Made by a program: the position numbers and the translations under genes
NCBI GenBank assembly: GCA_032622095.1
Contig: CP136069.1
Span: 12,482,036-12,546,035, forward strand
DNA: 64,000 nucleotides
Direction of reading: 5' to 3'
Origin: Siphonodentalium dalli
Lineage: Eukaryota > Mollusca > Scaphopoda > Gadilida > Siphonodentaliidae
The notes under the pieces: model-generated
Database searches by the model: none
Seen by the model: the letters and a program-made list of their open reading frames with translations, nothing else
Told to the model about the DNA's origin: nothing
Shown here: piece by piece, positions 33,003 through 42,387 of the stretch
Position numbering within the stretch: the stretch's first letter is position 1
Layout of the letters: every line of letters begins with the position of its first letter

Positions 33003-34078
33003 AATTTGACAAACTTCTAACTGAAATTTACTACAATCCAAAAGAAGTTGGTGGTTTCAGTGGAGCAAATCAACTTTTTAAAAATGCGAAAGAAACAAAT
33101 AACAAAATTAAACTTTCAGATGTTAAAAAATGGTTACAATGGCAAAAAACATATACTTTGCACAAACCAATTGTTCGGAAATTTCGCAGACGTAAAACTA
33201 TTGTTGCAGGAATTGATATTCAGTGGCAAGCTGATTTGGCAGATTTGCAAACTTTGCAAAAGCACAATGACAATTACAGATATTTACTTTGTGTTATTGA
33301 TGTGTTCTCAAAATTTGCATGGGTTGAAAAAATTAAAGACAAAACTGGTAAAACTTTAGTTAAAACATTTCAGAAAATTCTCAAATCATCAAAACGAAAA
33401 CCAGTTTCATTTCAATCTGACAAAGGTTCCGAATTCAAAAATAAATTATTTTTACAATTTTTGAAATCTAAGAAAATTCATTTTTTCACAACAGAGAATC
33501 CAGAGACAAAAGCAAGTATAGTTGAACGTTTTCAACGGACATTGAAAACAAAGATGTGGAAATATTTTACACATAATCAAACTTTGAAATACAATGATGT
33601 TTTGCACGATTTTGTGAATTCTTACAACAAAAGTTTTCATAGAAGTATTAAGATGGCACCAGTTTTAGTAACTCGAGAAAATGAAATTGAAGTTTCCAGA
33701 AATCTTTATGGAAAGTTAAAAACGAAAAAAGATAAGATCTTGAAAGTTGGAGATTTTGTTAGAATAAATAAAACAAAGAGAACTTTTGATAAAGGATATC
33801 TTCCAAATTGGACAAAAGAAATTTTCAAAATTAGTAGAGTTTGTAAAAGTACACCATTAACTTACAAATTAGTAGATTTAGATGGTGAAAACATCGCAGG
33901 ATCATTTTATGGTAAAGAAATTCAACATATAAAAGATAATAAAGTTTACGAAATTGAATCAGTTGTTGGTAAACGTTCAAGAAAAGTTGCTGGTAAATCA
34001 GTTAGAGAAATTAAAGTTCATTGGGCTGGTTATCCTAGAAAATTTGACAGTTGGATTCCTGCCACAAATTTGGTATAA
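32984..34078 (+). CDS. INT: Retroviral-type integrase with chromodomain
   Basis: 364 aa, intact. The catalytic triad of an rve-fold integrase is visible: D84 (QADLAD), D146 (FQSDKGSEF) and E181 (ASIVERFQRT), the last two about 35 residues apart. An SH3-like DNA-binding region follows (KVGDFVRINKTKRTFDKGY). A chromodomain occupies about residues 318-364 (VYEIESVVGKRS ... VHWAGYPRKFDSWIPATNL), which could steer insertion to marked chromatin. It catalyses integration and yields the 6-bp duplication. It is the best preserved enzyme of the element together with ATPase and protease. Confidence 0.97.
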   Translation: MVPTYIKFDKLLTEIYYNPKEVGGFSGANQLFKNAKETNNKIKLSDVKKWLQWQKTYTLHKPIVRKFRRRKTIVAGIDIQWQADLADLQTLQKHNDNYRYLLCVIDVFSKFAWVEKIKDKTGKTLVKTFQKILKSSKRKPVSFQSDKGSEFKNKLFLQFLKSKKIHFFTTENPETKASIVERFQRTLKTKMWKYFTHNQTLKYNDVLHDFVNSYNKSFHRSIKMAPVLVTRENEIEVSRNLYGKLKTKKDKILKVGDFVRINKTKRTFDKGYLPNWTKEIFKISRVCKSTPLTYKLVDLDGENIAGSFYGKEIQHIKDNKVYEIESVVGKRSRKVAGKSVREIKVHWAGYPRKFDSWIPATNLV

Positions 34079-34088
34079 AACTTTTAAC

Positions 34089-34352
34089 ATGGCTCAAAAT
34101 GGTTCAGTTGATCTGGATGTTCCATCACAATTTCAAATCTGTGGAGAAAAAATTGCAAAAAATCAAGTAACATATTTTACACAAATTATTATAATTGTTG
34201 GTATAATCGCTACAGCAATTGTTCATTTAAGTTTACAAAGTGAAAATAACGAACTGTGGTTAATTTTACTCAGTAGTTCTTTGGGATACATTTTACCAAC
34301 ACCGCGTTTGAAATATTTGAAAAATCAGTCGACAGAAATTTTGAAAGTATGA
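34089..34352 (+). CDS. Small two-transmembrane protein
   Basis: 87 aa from ATG 34089; the longer frame from 33954 overlaps INT and is unlikely. Two hydrophobic segments are visible: YFTQIIIIVGIIATAIVHLSL (about 32-52) and LWLILLSSSLGYILP (about 59-73). The C-terminus is basic. This is a familiar small membrane protein in Polintons; a role in the virion or at membranes is inferred. Its TGA overlaps the next ATG as ATGA. Confidence 0.83.
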   Translation: MAQNGSVDLDVPSQFQICGEKIAKNQVTYFTQIIIIVGIIATAIVHLSLQSENNELWLILLSSSLGYILPTPRLKYLKNQSTEILKV

Positions 34353-35200
34353 ATTCTTTCTACATTACAATTCCGAGCGACAGTTCAATGGTAATGTATC
34401 CAAACAATACTCAATGTTGTTTTACTGTACAATTACCAAAACCAATTCAAATTGATAAAGAAAAATGGGAAGTTGCATTAGTCGAACTGATAACACCTTC
34501 AGAAACATACAATGTTACAGGGGATTCGTGTAAATTCAATTTGATTACAACTGATGCAATAATACTGTCTGTTCTTAAAAATCGTTTTGAAGAAAAGATG
34601 TTTAAGAGACCTGATGACGTTCATGCACTTGAAATACAGATACGAGAAGGTTCGTATACCTCTGCTACAGATTTACTTGATACAATGCAAGATGTAATTG
34701 ATGAAACACTTGGAGAAGCATTGCAAAACGAATACGGATTTCACATCAACTACTGAAAAGTTACAAAACGTGTGAAAATTGTTCACAAGAGTTTAAGTAT
34801 CCCAAAACTAGGAATTGAATTACCACAATGTCTTTTGCACAAGTTGGGTTACAAAACTGAAAACGCTTCTGAAGATTTTTATTCAAATAGTAGATTTCCG
34901 TTTGGTGTAGATTTGTTTGTTGGTCATAATCAAATGTTTGTTTATTCTGATATTGCCGATTTCACAATTGTTGGAAATGTTGAAGTACAAATTTTACGAG
35001 TAGTTTCTTTCAGAATTAAAAGAGATATCGACGGATTACATGTAAAACATGAATTTTTAAATTTACATTATGTTCCAGTTTCAAAGTCATACTTTGACAA
35101 AATTAGTGTAAATATAAGTGGCGACACAGGAAAATCAATTCAGTTTATTGGTGGTAAGTCTTTGGCGGAGCTGCATTTCAGAAAACGAGAGGAGTTCTAA
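34349..35200 (+). pseudogene. Penton-like minor capsid gene with in-frame TGA
   Basis: Single-jelly-roll minor capsid (penton base analogue) by position and pattern: FYITIPSDSSM at the start, KWEVALVELITPSETYN, then after a break LHVKHEFLNLHYVPVSKS and VNISGDTGKSIQFIGG. The frame is continuous from 34349 to 35200 except for TGA at 34754-34756. This is one nonsense codon, not a frameshift. The first half overlaps the TM gene by four bases. Without suppression the product would stop at 135 residues. Confidence 0.85.
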
Positions 35201-35205
35201 AAACA

Positions 35206-35550
35206 ATGTTCCCCGTGTATAGAGGCGTACCACGGCAATATGGTAACGGTATTGGTTCAATTTTCAAATCACTTATGAGATCTGCTGTACCATTTCTAAA
35301 ACCGATTGGTCGGACAGCTTTACAACTTGCGAAAAAACACACTTTTGGTGTTGCAGATGAAATTATTAATCAAGGTAAAAGTCCGAAAGAAGCGTTGATG
35401 TCTGAAGGTAAAAAAGCTTTTAAATCTTTTGGAACACAAGCTAAAAATCAAATTTTGAACTCGAGACAAAAACCTAGAAAAAGAGTAGCGAATTCAAAAA
35501 TGAAATTACAAAAAAAGATGGAACTAATTTGGATGCTGGTACGGAATTAG
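35206..35550 (+). pseudogene. pX-like core protein, C-terminus lost
   Basis: The N-terminus has the familiar Polinton/adintovirus pattern: PRQYGNGIGSIFKSLMRSAV, PFLKPIG, then ADEIINQGKSPKEAL and a basic tail with KPRKRVANSK. Glycine-rich, hydrophobic and basic, it resembles small core or membrane-active virion proteins. From about 35490 this frame runs through major-capsid sequence read out of frame. The true C-terminus appears deleted together with the start of the capsid gene. Confidence 0.75.
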
Positions 35551-36593
35551 CACCTGTTAACAATTTCTTTCATAGTATGTTCAGCAGTATCGATGTTTAC
35601 TTGAACAACAAATTGATAACTTCGAATTCTGACACTTACCCATACCGAGCATATTTCGAAAATCTGTTGGGATACTCTCCAGAATATAAAGATAATCAAT
35701 TAGCAAATTTAGAAATGTGGTATGGCGATACAGCAGAACATTTTGAAGAGAGTACCAAAGGTGGTACTAATGCTGGATTAACTTCTAGAGAAAGTTTGAT
35801 CGGTGGTAGTAAAATTGTTGAACTATGTGGACGCTTACACACTGATCTGTTTCTTCAAGAAAAATATTTACCAAATGGAATTGAAATTCGTATCAGATTA
35901 AACAGATCACCATCAAAATTTTGCCTCATTGGCGCCGAGGATGGACAAATTGTTTTCGAATCAGCAGTGTTCCATGTCAGAACAGTTAGTCTCTTTCCAG
36001 CGGTCTCAAATAAATTAAATCAAGAAATTGTCCAGTCAAAAATGAAAATACCTATCAGACGAGTAGAAATAAAAACTTTCACAATTAGTACTGGACTTAG
36101 ATCAAAAATTGAAGACCACTTATTTCAAGGACAATTACCAAAGAGAACTTTTATTGCGTTGGTCGAAAATAAAGATATGAATGGAGATTTGGGTACCAAT
36201 CCATTCCACTTCAAACATTTCAGTTTGAATAAATTGGAAGTTAGTCAAGACGGTCATACAATACATAACCGTCCGTTTGAACCAAACTTCGCAACAAAAC
36301 AATGTCTCAGATCATATTTATCTTTGTATCAATCTTTAGGAATGTTTGGTGTTAACAAATCAATTGGCATTAATTTAAAAGAATATATGAATGGATATTG
36401 TTTGTGGGGTTTCGACTTGACACCGGACCAAGGAAGTGACGAGGGACATCTACATCCTATAAAGACAGGGAACCTGCGTTTGGAGCTTCAGTTCTTGACA
36501 GCTCTCACTACAGCCGTCAACGTTTTGGTGCATGCTGAATTCGACAGTGAAATAGAGATCACAGCTTTGAGAGAAGTGCTTACTGACTATTAG
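35478..36593 (+). pseudogene. Major capsid protein, N-terminally truncated
   Basis: Double-jelly-roll major capsid protein (hexon analogue). The frame is open from 35478, and capsid-like sequence starts near KNEITKKDGTNLDAGTELAP at about 35499, about 70-100 residues into a normal protein. The rest is intact: NNFFHSMFSSIDVYLNNKLI, SDTYPYRAYFENLLGYSPEY, LYQSLGMFGVNKSIGINLKE, GYCLWGFDLTPDQG, ending EIEITALREVLTDY. There is no ATG or proper upstream part, because a deletion fused it to the pX-like gene. The TAG is two bases from the next ATG. Confidence 0.9.
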
Positions 36594-36594
36594 G

Positions 36595-37053
36595 ATGGAT
36601 TTCACATCACAGCTATGGAACTACTATGAAGAACACCAACGTTCACAAAACTTTGCTCCGAGATGGAACCTGATCTTGGACACACTCAACAACGCTATGA
36701 TTGAAGAACTACAAGAACTTATTCGCAAGGAAGTGTCAGCAAACTGTGAAGGATGTAAAATAGAACATCCTAGTCAACGTGAACATGTTCTGTGTTTGTT
36801 CTCTACAACTGATGATTGGACAAACCAGTTTATCGACTTAGCGCTGATTAAAATTGACATATACAATGTTATGGAAAGATGGTTCCCGAAGCTGATGTGG
36901 TTAAACCCACACTGCAAGGAGAAGTTCGAAGCATTCATCATGTATGATCATCTGAGAAACAGTTTGGAGCTCAACCGCAAAAAATTCGACGCAGAGTGGA
37001 CTCTGATGTGGTCACAGCGAGTCAAAGAGAATTACAACGATGCAGACAGCTGA
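36595..37053 (+). CDS. Conserved Polinton C/H protein
   Basis: 152 aa, intact. A helical N-terminus precedes CEGCKIEHPSQREHVLC, a Cys/His cluster that could bind a metal ion; the C-terminal half is helical (YDHLRNSLELNRKKFDAEW). I recognise the GC-x-HPSQ-x-H pattern from Polintons between major capsid and protease genes, with no assigned function. The start lies one base after the capsid stop (TAGGATG), and the end overlaps the protease by 14 nt. Confidence 0.82.
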   Translation: MDFTSQLWNYYEEHQRSQNFAPRWNLILDTLNNAMIEELQELIRKEVSANCEGCKIEHPSQREHVLCLFSTTDDWTNQFIDLALIKIDIYNVMERWFPKLMWLNPHCKEKFEAFIMYDHLRNSLELNRKKFDAEWTLMWSQRVKENYNDADS

Positions 37054-37513
37054 ACTTCAATATATTCTGGACAATTCCTGGTTGTGTAAACTTAACACAC
37101 ATGTTTGTGCTAGAGATCTGTTACCAGAGAAGAAACCACAGCATATTCAAGCATATATTGTGAACACGCACTCATCGGATCAGCCAGGAGAACACTGGAC
37201 ATTGATGTTATTCAAGGGAAGATCAGCTGTATACTTCGACTCATTTGGACTACCACCACCGAGACGATATATGTTACCATTCATAAAAAGGAACTCATCA
37301 GCATGGACTATGAATACAACACGATATCAACATCGTGCGACAAATGTGTGTGGATTATATTGTATATTCGCACTCCACCACATGATGAAAGGAAAGAGGA
37401 TGAAAATATTATTCAATTCTCGGGATTTCTTCAAGAATGACAGAACAATAGTTCGATGGTTTGGAAAGCACTATGGTCGATTATACAGAAAAGCAAATTT
37501 GCTGTTGAATTAA
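37040..37513 (+). CDS. PRO: Adenain-like cysteine protease
   Basis: 157 aa, full length for the Polinton maturation protease, which cleaves capsid precursor proteins. Catalytic residues are visible: H52 (GEHWTLMLF), D67 (VYFDSFGLP), oxyanion Q97 (RYQHRATNV) and C104 (NVCGLYC). No frame break. It is the last gene of the plus-strand series and is followed by a 3' region with AATAAA. Confidence 0.95.
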   Translation: MQTAELQYILDNSWLCKLNTHVCARDLLPEKKPQHIQAYIVNTHSSDQPGEHWTLMLFKGRSAVYFDSFGLPPPRRYMLPFIKRNSSAWTMNTTRYQHRATNVCGLYCIFALHHMMKGKRMKILFNSRDFFKNDRTIVRWFGKHYGRLYRKANLLLN

Positions 37514-37889
37514 ACTTCACCAGGACATCGACGGCTGATATACATACAACGCAAAGAAGACGACGACCAGATAACAACGAATGTGTCAACAACTCCACAA
37601 AATAGACTCTTTTTGTTATTGATTCAGCGTAGGATGTTGTAGGATGTTCAATTAAGTTTCTTCAAATCTGAGACCTTGTTTTGTACATAAATTATTGTGC
37701 TTTTTTAATATTATTGATGTATAATAATATATTATTGTTCATTGTTCTTGTTCTTGTTTTTGAAAAATAAAATGATAAATTTCAACAAAATCGTTTTCAC
37801 TGTAGGACCCCCACCATTTGATTCTGTTCGTGTCGATGTGTCATCTCTGGTCAGAATTATACAAACTTTAAATTAGTAATGAAAAAATG
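37514..37889 (+). terminator. 3' region with AATAAA at 37766-37771
   Basis: Non-coding A/T-rich stretch after the protease gene. A canonical AATAAA at 37766-37771 preceded by TTGTTCTTGTTTTTG suggests that the right-half genes are polyadenylated, unlike the four left-end genes. Nothing else is seen up to the TIR. Confidence 0.7.
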
Positions 37890-38180
37890 TCTAAGTCCAT
37901 TTTCATTTTTTCGATCAGAAATGTCACATCAATGACAGGAACATCTATCCTCAGGGTGGGAACTATGGCCCAGTACCCCCCAGACATGGGCACTATGGCC
38001 CAGTACCCCCCAGACATGGGCACTATGGCCCAGTACCCCCCCAGACATGGGCACTATGGCCCATGGGCCATAGTGCCCATGTCTGGGGGGTACTGGGCCA
38101 TAGTGCCCATGTCTGGGGGGTACTGGGCCATAGTGCCCATGTCTGGGGGGTACTGGGCCATAGTGCCCACCATTACTACT
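37890..38180 (-). repeat. Polinton right terminal inverted repeat
   Basis: Reverse complement of 20888-21178 with two single-base differences in G/C runs. Outer palindrome centre at 38063/38064. Followed directly by the target copy TACGCC. Confidence 0.97.
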
Positions 38181-38186
38181 TACGCC

Positions 38187-38753
38187 AAATGTTGTTGTTG
38201 GTTTCTATAGTCTCCGAGTCGGAGAATACGGTAACAATTTTTCCATTATTTGAAAGTCTGTTGAGTACGAAGTCATGTTACGGATGACAAATTTACCGGA
38301 ATGCAAAAATACAAATTGTCGTTGTCGAGTAATTTTTGTAAAGTTTTCAACCAAATGAATCAAATAAAAGTTATATTATATGCATACTAGTCCCATATAA
38401 TCATTTAAGTTATGGTATCGTCGCTAGTCAGTGAGTGGCTTGAGTGTTCTCCCCGTATCATCATAATATTTTAAGCAATCGTGCGTGCGATCGGTTTAAA
38501 AATCCAGTATCCCTCAATTACTATTTTTGATTACGGTAATTCGTAATTTAATTGACGCCATTTTATGGCTCCAGTCATAAATTCAATTTATATCAAATTA
38601 TTAACTTTTAAATTATTAAATTTTAAGATAGCCTATTAACCTGAGCGTTTACAGAATACATCTTCGACTCAAATTACTTATGTTTCTATATATTATCGAT
38701 ATTAGATCGTTGTTGTCACCGGAAATTTAATGAAAATGGCGTACAGTACCCCT
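38187..38753. mobile_element. Right part of host MITE
   Basis: Begins AAATGTTGTTGTTGGTTTCT, as in the paralogue at about 7336, and ends GGCGTACAGTACCCCT before TTAA at 38754-38757. With 20872-20887 and one TACGCC it forms a 589-bp element by my count. Inner sequence from about 38390 differs from the 7323 copy, so it is a related but larger subfamily. Confidence 0.85.
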
Positions 38754-38755
38754 TT

Positions 38756-39028
38756 AAGCGCCCCTCAATTACTATTTATTAAGCGTCCCTCAATTACTAT
38801 TTATTAAGCACCCCTCAATTACTATTTATTAAGCACCCCTCAATTACTATTTATTAAGCGCCCCTCAATTACTATTTATTAAGCACCCCTCAATTACTAT
38901 TTATTAAGCACCCCTCAATTACTATTTATTAAGCACCCCTCAATTACTATTTATTAAGCGTCCCTCAATTAATATTTATTAAGCGCCCCTCAATTACTAT
39001 TTATTAAGCACCCCTCAATTACTATTTA
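38756..39028. repeat. 25-bp satellite, right part
   Basis: About 11 copies of the same unit as at 19757-19945, with GCG/GCA variants. It is the continuation of the left array across the nested insertions. Confidence 0.93.
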
Positions 39029-39302
39029 TTTGGATTCAAGGGCAAAAAATATTTGATTCAATTCGAGGAATCCACCTATCACAGCTCAGAGTTGATTTTA
39101 GAAATATAATATTTTTCACCGTCGAGAGTTGTTATTGGCCCAGCGAAAAGTCGATGAGGCGACCAAATTTTATACTATAGTTGACTGTGGTTGACATTAT
39201 TTTTGGGCAATTAATCGATGCTGATAGCTGAAGCGGCATTTTAAAAATGTTGTTGGAAACTGATTTTATATGGGGAGCATCAAATCGGATTAAGAACCTT
39301 TA
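39029..39302. mobile_element. Truncated copy of the AGGTACTCAATCCGA MITE
   Basis: Shares GGCAAAAAATATTTGATTC, TTTTGGGCAATTAATCGAT and the terminal AATCGGATTAAGAACC with 5721-6120. The left end merges with the satellite. Confidence 0.6.
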
Positions 39303-40210
39303 AACTGTTCAACCTGTCGTGCCCCCCCCCCCCACAAAGTTGGAAAGTTTCCAACTGATAGCCATTTCAGACAAAACTTTTACATAAAGTAGAACAATAT
39401 GTTGGCGTTGGTTTTAAAACATCATTTATCACATAATTTGGCCATAAAAGCAGTTTCATAATTATCGGTAATAGACACGTTTAATATCAGCGCGTGCGAT
39501 GACGTCACGGCGTTCTTCAAATAACTTGGGATCGCTGTAGTTTATGATTGTTGTTTTCGATAAATATTGCGCGTTGCTTCGGGTTTATTTGATCATGTGA
39601 TAAAAGGTATCTCACACTCGTCCTATTTTATACGTAATTTATCAACCTCGTCCTCTAAATTCTATTTGAGCCTCGGTAAACTCGGCTCAAATCGAATTTA
39701 GTGAACTCGGTTGATAAATTCTGTATAAACTAGAAACTCATGTGAGATCCTCTATTTCCCACCAATTACAGGTTGGACATTTTAATAATGAAAACAATTT
39801 AGTACTGTATATGGTGTAAACAATTTAGTACTATATATGGTGTAAACAATTTAGTACTATATATGGTGTAAACAATTTAGTACTGTATATGGTGTAAACT
39901 TTACAAAACTAATGTTGTGTCAGGCAATATATTTCCAACTTGGACATTTTGGCCACCCCCCCCCCCCCCTGCTGTCTCCATGTCCCTGACTATATAAAAC
40001 AGAATCCCAAAGATTTTACATCTAGTCATGATACAGAAATCTCCAACATAATCTGATTTAACGCCCCAAAATTACTATTTGAATCGAGGAACAAACCCGT
40101 CAAAGCCCAGAGTTATCAGATTTTGAGTTGAATATTAAGCAGCCTGTCGAATATTCGATAAATGCCGAGCAAAATACTCTCGATTCCAAAATGCATTCAA
40201 CAAAATGTTG
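39303..40210. other. Dispersed repeats, a foldback and a 26-bp tandem
   Basis: Contains the GTTGGAAA-type dispersed repeat (39300-39980), a foldback at about 39604-39770 (arms with TATCTCACA.../TGTGAGAT), and four copies of ACAATTTAGTACTGTATATG plus GTGTAA (39793-39898). No gene seen. Confidence 0.6.
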
Positions 40211-40214
40211 ATCC

Positions 40215-40357
40215 ATATGTGTTATATACACAATGTATTTGTATCGATTCATGTATCGCGACGAGGCTTGTTTTCATGGCCATATAGCGACGAGGCGACC
40301 TTGGTCGCCGAGTCGCGATACATGAATCGTTACAAACACAGTGTGTATATAACACAT
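40215..40357. repeat. Long hairpin with GCGACGAGGC centre
   Basis: Arms of ~50 bp starting TGTGTTATATACACAATGTA; the inner part reads ATTCATGTATCGCGACGAGG against TCGCGATACATGAAT. A second nested palindrome GGCGACC/GGTCGCC sits in the loop, reminiscent in design of the 69-bp hairpin module. Confidence 0.85.
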
Positions 40358-40510
40358 TTATCTACCATTTGTGTGACAGAATCCACCGCACAAATTACAT
40401 TATAGGGGTTTCTTAAATGCCAAAACTGTTGAATTTGTGGCCGACGATTAGCTTTCTTGAGTAAATTCTCCCAAGCTGCAAAGGTATCTGTGTCACGCGA
40501 TTAGCTCGCT

Positions 40511-40888
40511 TTGCTAAATTCTCACAACCTGCAAGTTAACGGAAATTGTATTCAATGGACACAATCTCTTACACTTCGTCAGTTCATTCATGATTTTGAA
40601 CCAGTCAACGATGTCACGAGCACCTTGTATCGCAACTGCAGTAACGATACAGATGTTTTTATCGCCAATGCGTTATCGCCAATTGTATCAGGGAATTTTG
40701 TAGGAAATGTAGCATTATTTTTTGGCAACTTACTGATTATGATAACTGAGAATGTATACAAAGTCTCACACTTTCTATATGCCGGTGGTGGTGCCAGACA
40801 AACTCAAAATAGACTGGTTTTGGTAATGAAACTGTGCTACAATGGTACATGTAGGTCTGTGCTTGAAAGAAAAAATTCAAAATATTAA
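40511..40888 (+). other. 125-codon open frame of doubtful meaning
   Basis: Begins MLNSHNLQVNGNCIQWTQSL and includes a hydrophobic GNVALFFGNLLIMI stretch. I recognise no family, promoter or poly(A) context. Possibly chance or a fragment of an unknown gene. Confidence 0.2.
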
Positions 40889-41349
40889 ATAATTATTAAT
40901 CTATATATTTCTCATAATTCAAGATCAACAAAGGTTATTTTACAGCACAGAAGCACTATAAGAATTTATCAAGAATTATTATTATAACAGAAATCAATTC
41001 AAATCATGGAATCAAATCTTTGGCACGATTAATATAATACAAATGTAATGTGACATACATGTAGTTTATTCAGTTTAGACAGGCGTGTAATGTTCCAAAT
41101 TACTCGTGTGAATTTTATTTCCTTCAAAACAGATAATAAATTTGGCATTTTAGTTTTTTATTACTTGGTTTACGGATTTCCCTACCCCAAAAAAGCTGCT
41201 GTTTATCAAAAAAAATTACATTTTAGTTTTCGTTATTTATGTATTTCCACCAATGGGAATATTAATCCAGATTAAAAAAAATTGAAAAAACAATTAAGTT
41301 TTCATAAAATATACAGAATTGAAGAAAATTTGAAATAAAATAAATGTTG

Positions 41350-41517
41350 AGGATATTTACTTGGTTGGTTTGATATTAGGCCGATATCAGCCAGATGTAA
41401 CCTCATATCAGCCTGAGACTGAAGGTCGAAAGCTGATATGAGGTTACCCAGGGCTGATATCAGGCCTACATGTACATGTACATGTATAATGTCAAACCAA
41501 CCAAGTACATGTAATAC
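41350..41517. repeat. Palindromic element
   Basis: Arms begin ACTTGGTTGGTTTGA and end TCAAACCAACCAAGT, with inner pair GATATGAGGTTAC and GTAACCTCATATC. About 75-bp arms. No target duplication identified. Confidence 0.7.
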
Positions 41518-41658
41518 CCTACCTCTTAGTAACAGTGGAAGATTGACAACTCTTTCAAATGAGAGACTCACAAAAATCGATAGATCTACACATTATTTAG
41601 TAGTGAAGTACAGTTACGACACTTGATGATGTCCCAAAAACAATATCGCTCGGTTTAA

Positions 41659-41930
41659 CCCTTTGAGTGCCAGGTCCGATTTTTGTATCAACCCATATAC
41701 CTTGTGCGAATGCATTCTCTTATATATGCGAGTCAACCATAGGTCACCTCGCATATATAAGAGAATGCATTGGCCTAACAATTTTTCATCATTTGTTATT
41801 ATTTTTTACAATTTTTTACAATTTTAATAATTTTTTAAAAATCAAAAAAAAAAATGTTTTTTATTTTTTAGGGCCGATTTTACAGACCGTAAATTAGGGC
41901 CGATGAGATCGGCCCCTTGCACTGAAAGGG
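41659..41930. mobile_element. TTAA MITE, CCCTTTGAGTGCC family, copy 1
   Basis: TTAA at 41655-41658; on the right TTAT (decayed) at 41931-41934. Termini CCCTTTGAGTGCCAGG and CTTGCACTGAAAGGG. Hairpin module at 41706-41774 with a few substitutions. Inner sequence GGGCCGATTTT and GGGCCGATGAGATCGGCCCC is unlike the CCCTTTACCC family. Confidence 0.82.
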
Positions 41931-42387
41931 TTATGGGCATATTGAAGCGATACTCACATACATAGTTCGATAACAGGCCATTCTGGACAATATTGTCATA
42001 TCTAATAAATAATAAATAATAGAAGCATTTCGTGACTGGGGTCTTTGATTCATATTTGTTATTTTATACCCAGGAAACTGTAAAAACTTGTTATAGAGAG
42101 AGAGACTATCTTTAAGAAATACGTTAATTTTCAATTCACCAATATTAATATTATCCCTAACGTGTAGAAAATCACATGATCACAAATCATAAATATCAAC
42201 TTAGGTAAGTCACAATTTATATCTTTTATTTTATCTTAATAGAATGATGCAGATTATCCCCAATCAAATTAGGAACATCAGTGTTTCAAGATATCAAGGA
42301 TGAGTTCTACCCCCCCCCCCAGATTATCTCTAAATTATCTACAACATGAACAATCACAAAAATAAGTAGTATACTGTACATGTATGT

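Larger units (their letters stand above)
20888..38180. mobile_element. Polinton/Maverick (adintovirus-like) element
   Basis: A 17,293-bp element. It begins AGTAGTAATGG and ends CCATTACTACT, with 291-bp terminal inverted repeats and the 6-bp duplication TACGCC at 20882-20887 and 38181-38186. It encodes the defining Polinton set: protein-primed family B DNA polymerase, retroviral-type integrase with chromodomain, FtsK/HerA-type packaging ATPase, adenain-like protease, major capsid and penton-like proteins. Polinton 6-bp duplications and AG starts are established knowledge. Several genes are disrupted: POLB by two frameshifts, zinc-knuckle gene by TAA, penton by TGA, and major capsid missing its N-terminus. 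The copy looks recent because the two TIRs differ only by two one-base homopolymer indels. Confidence 0.98.
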
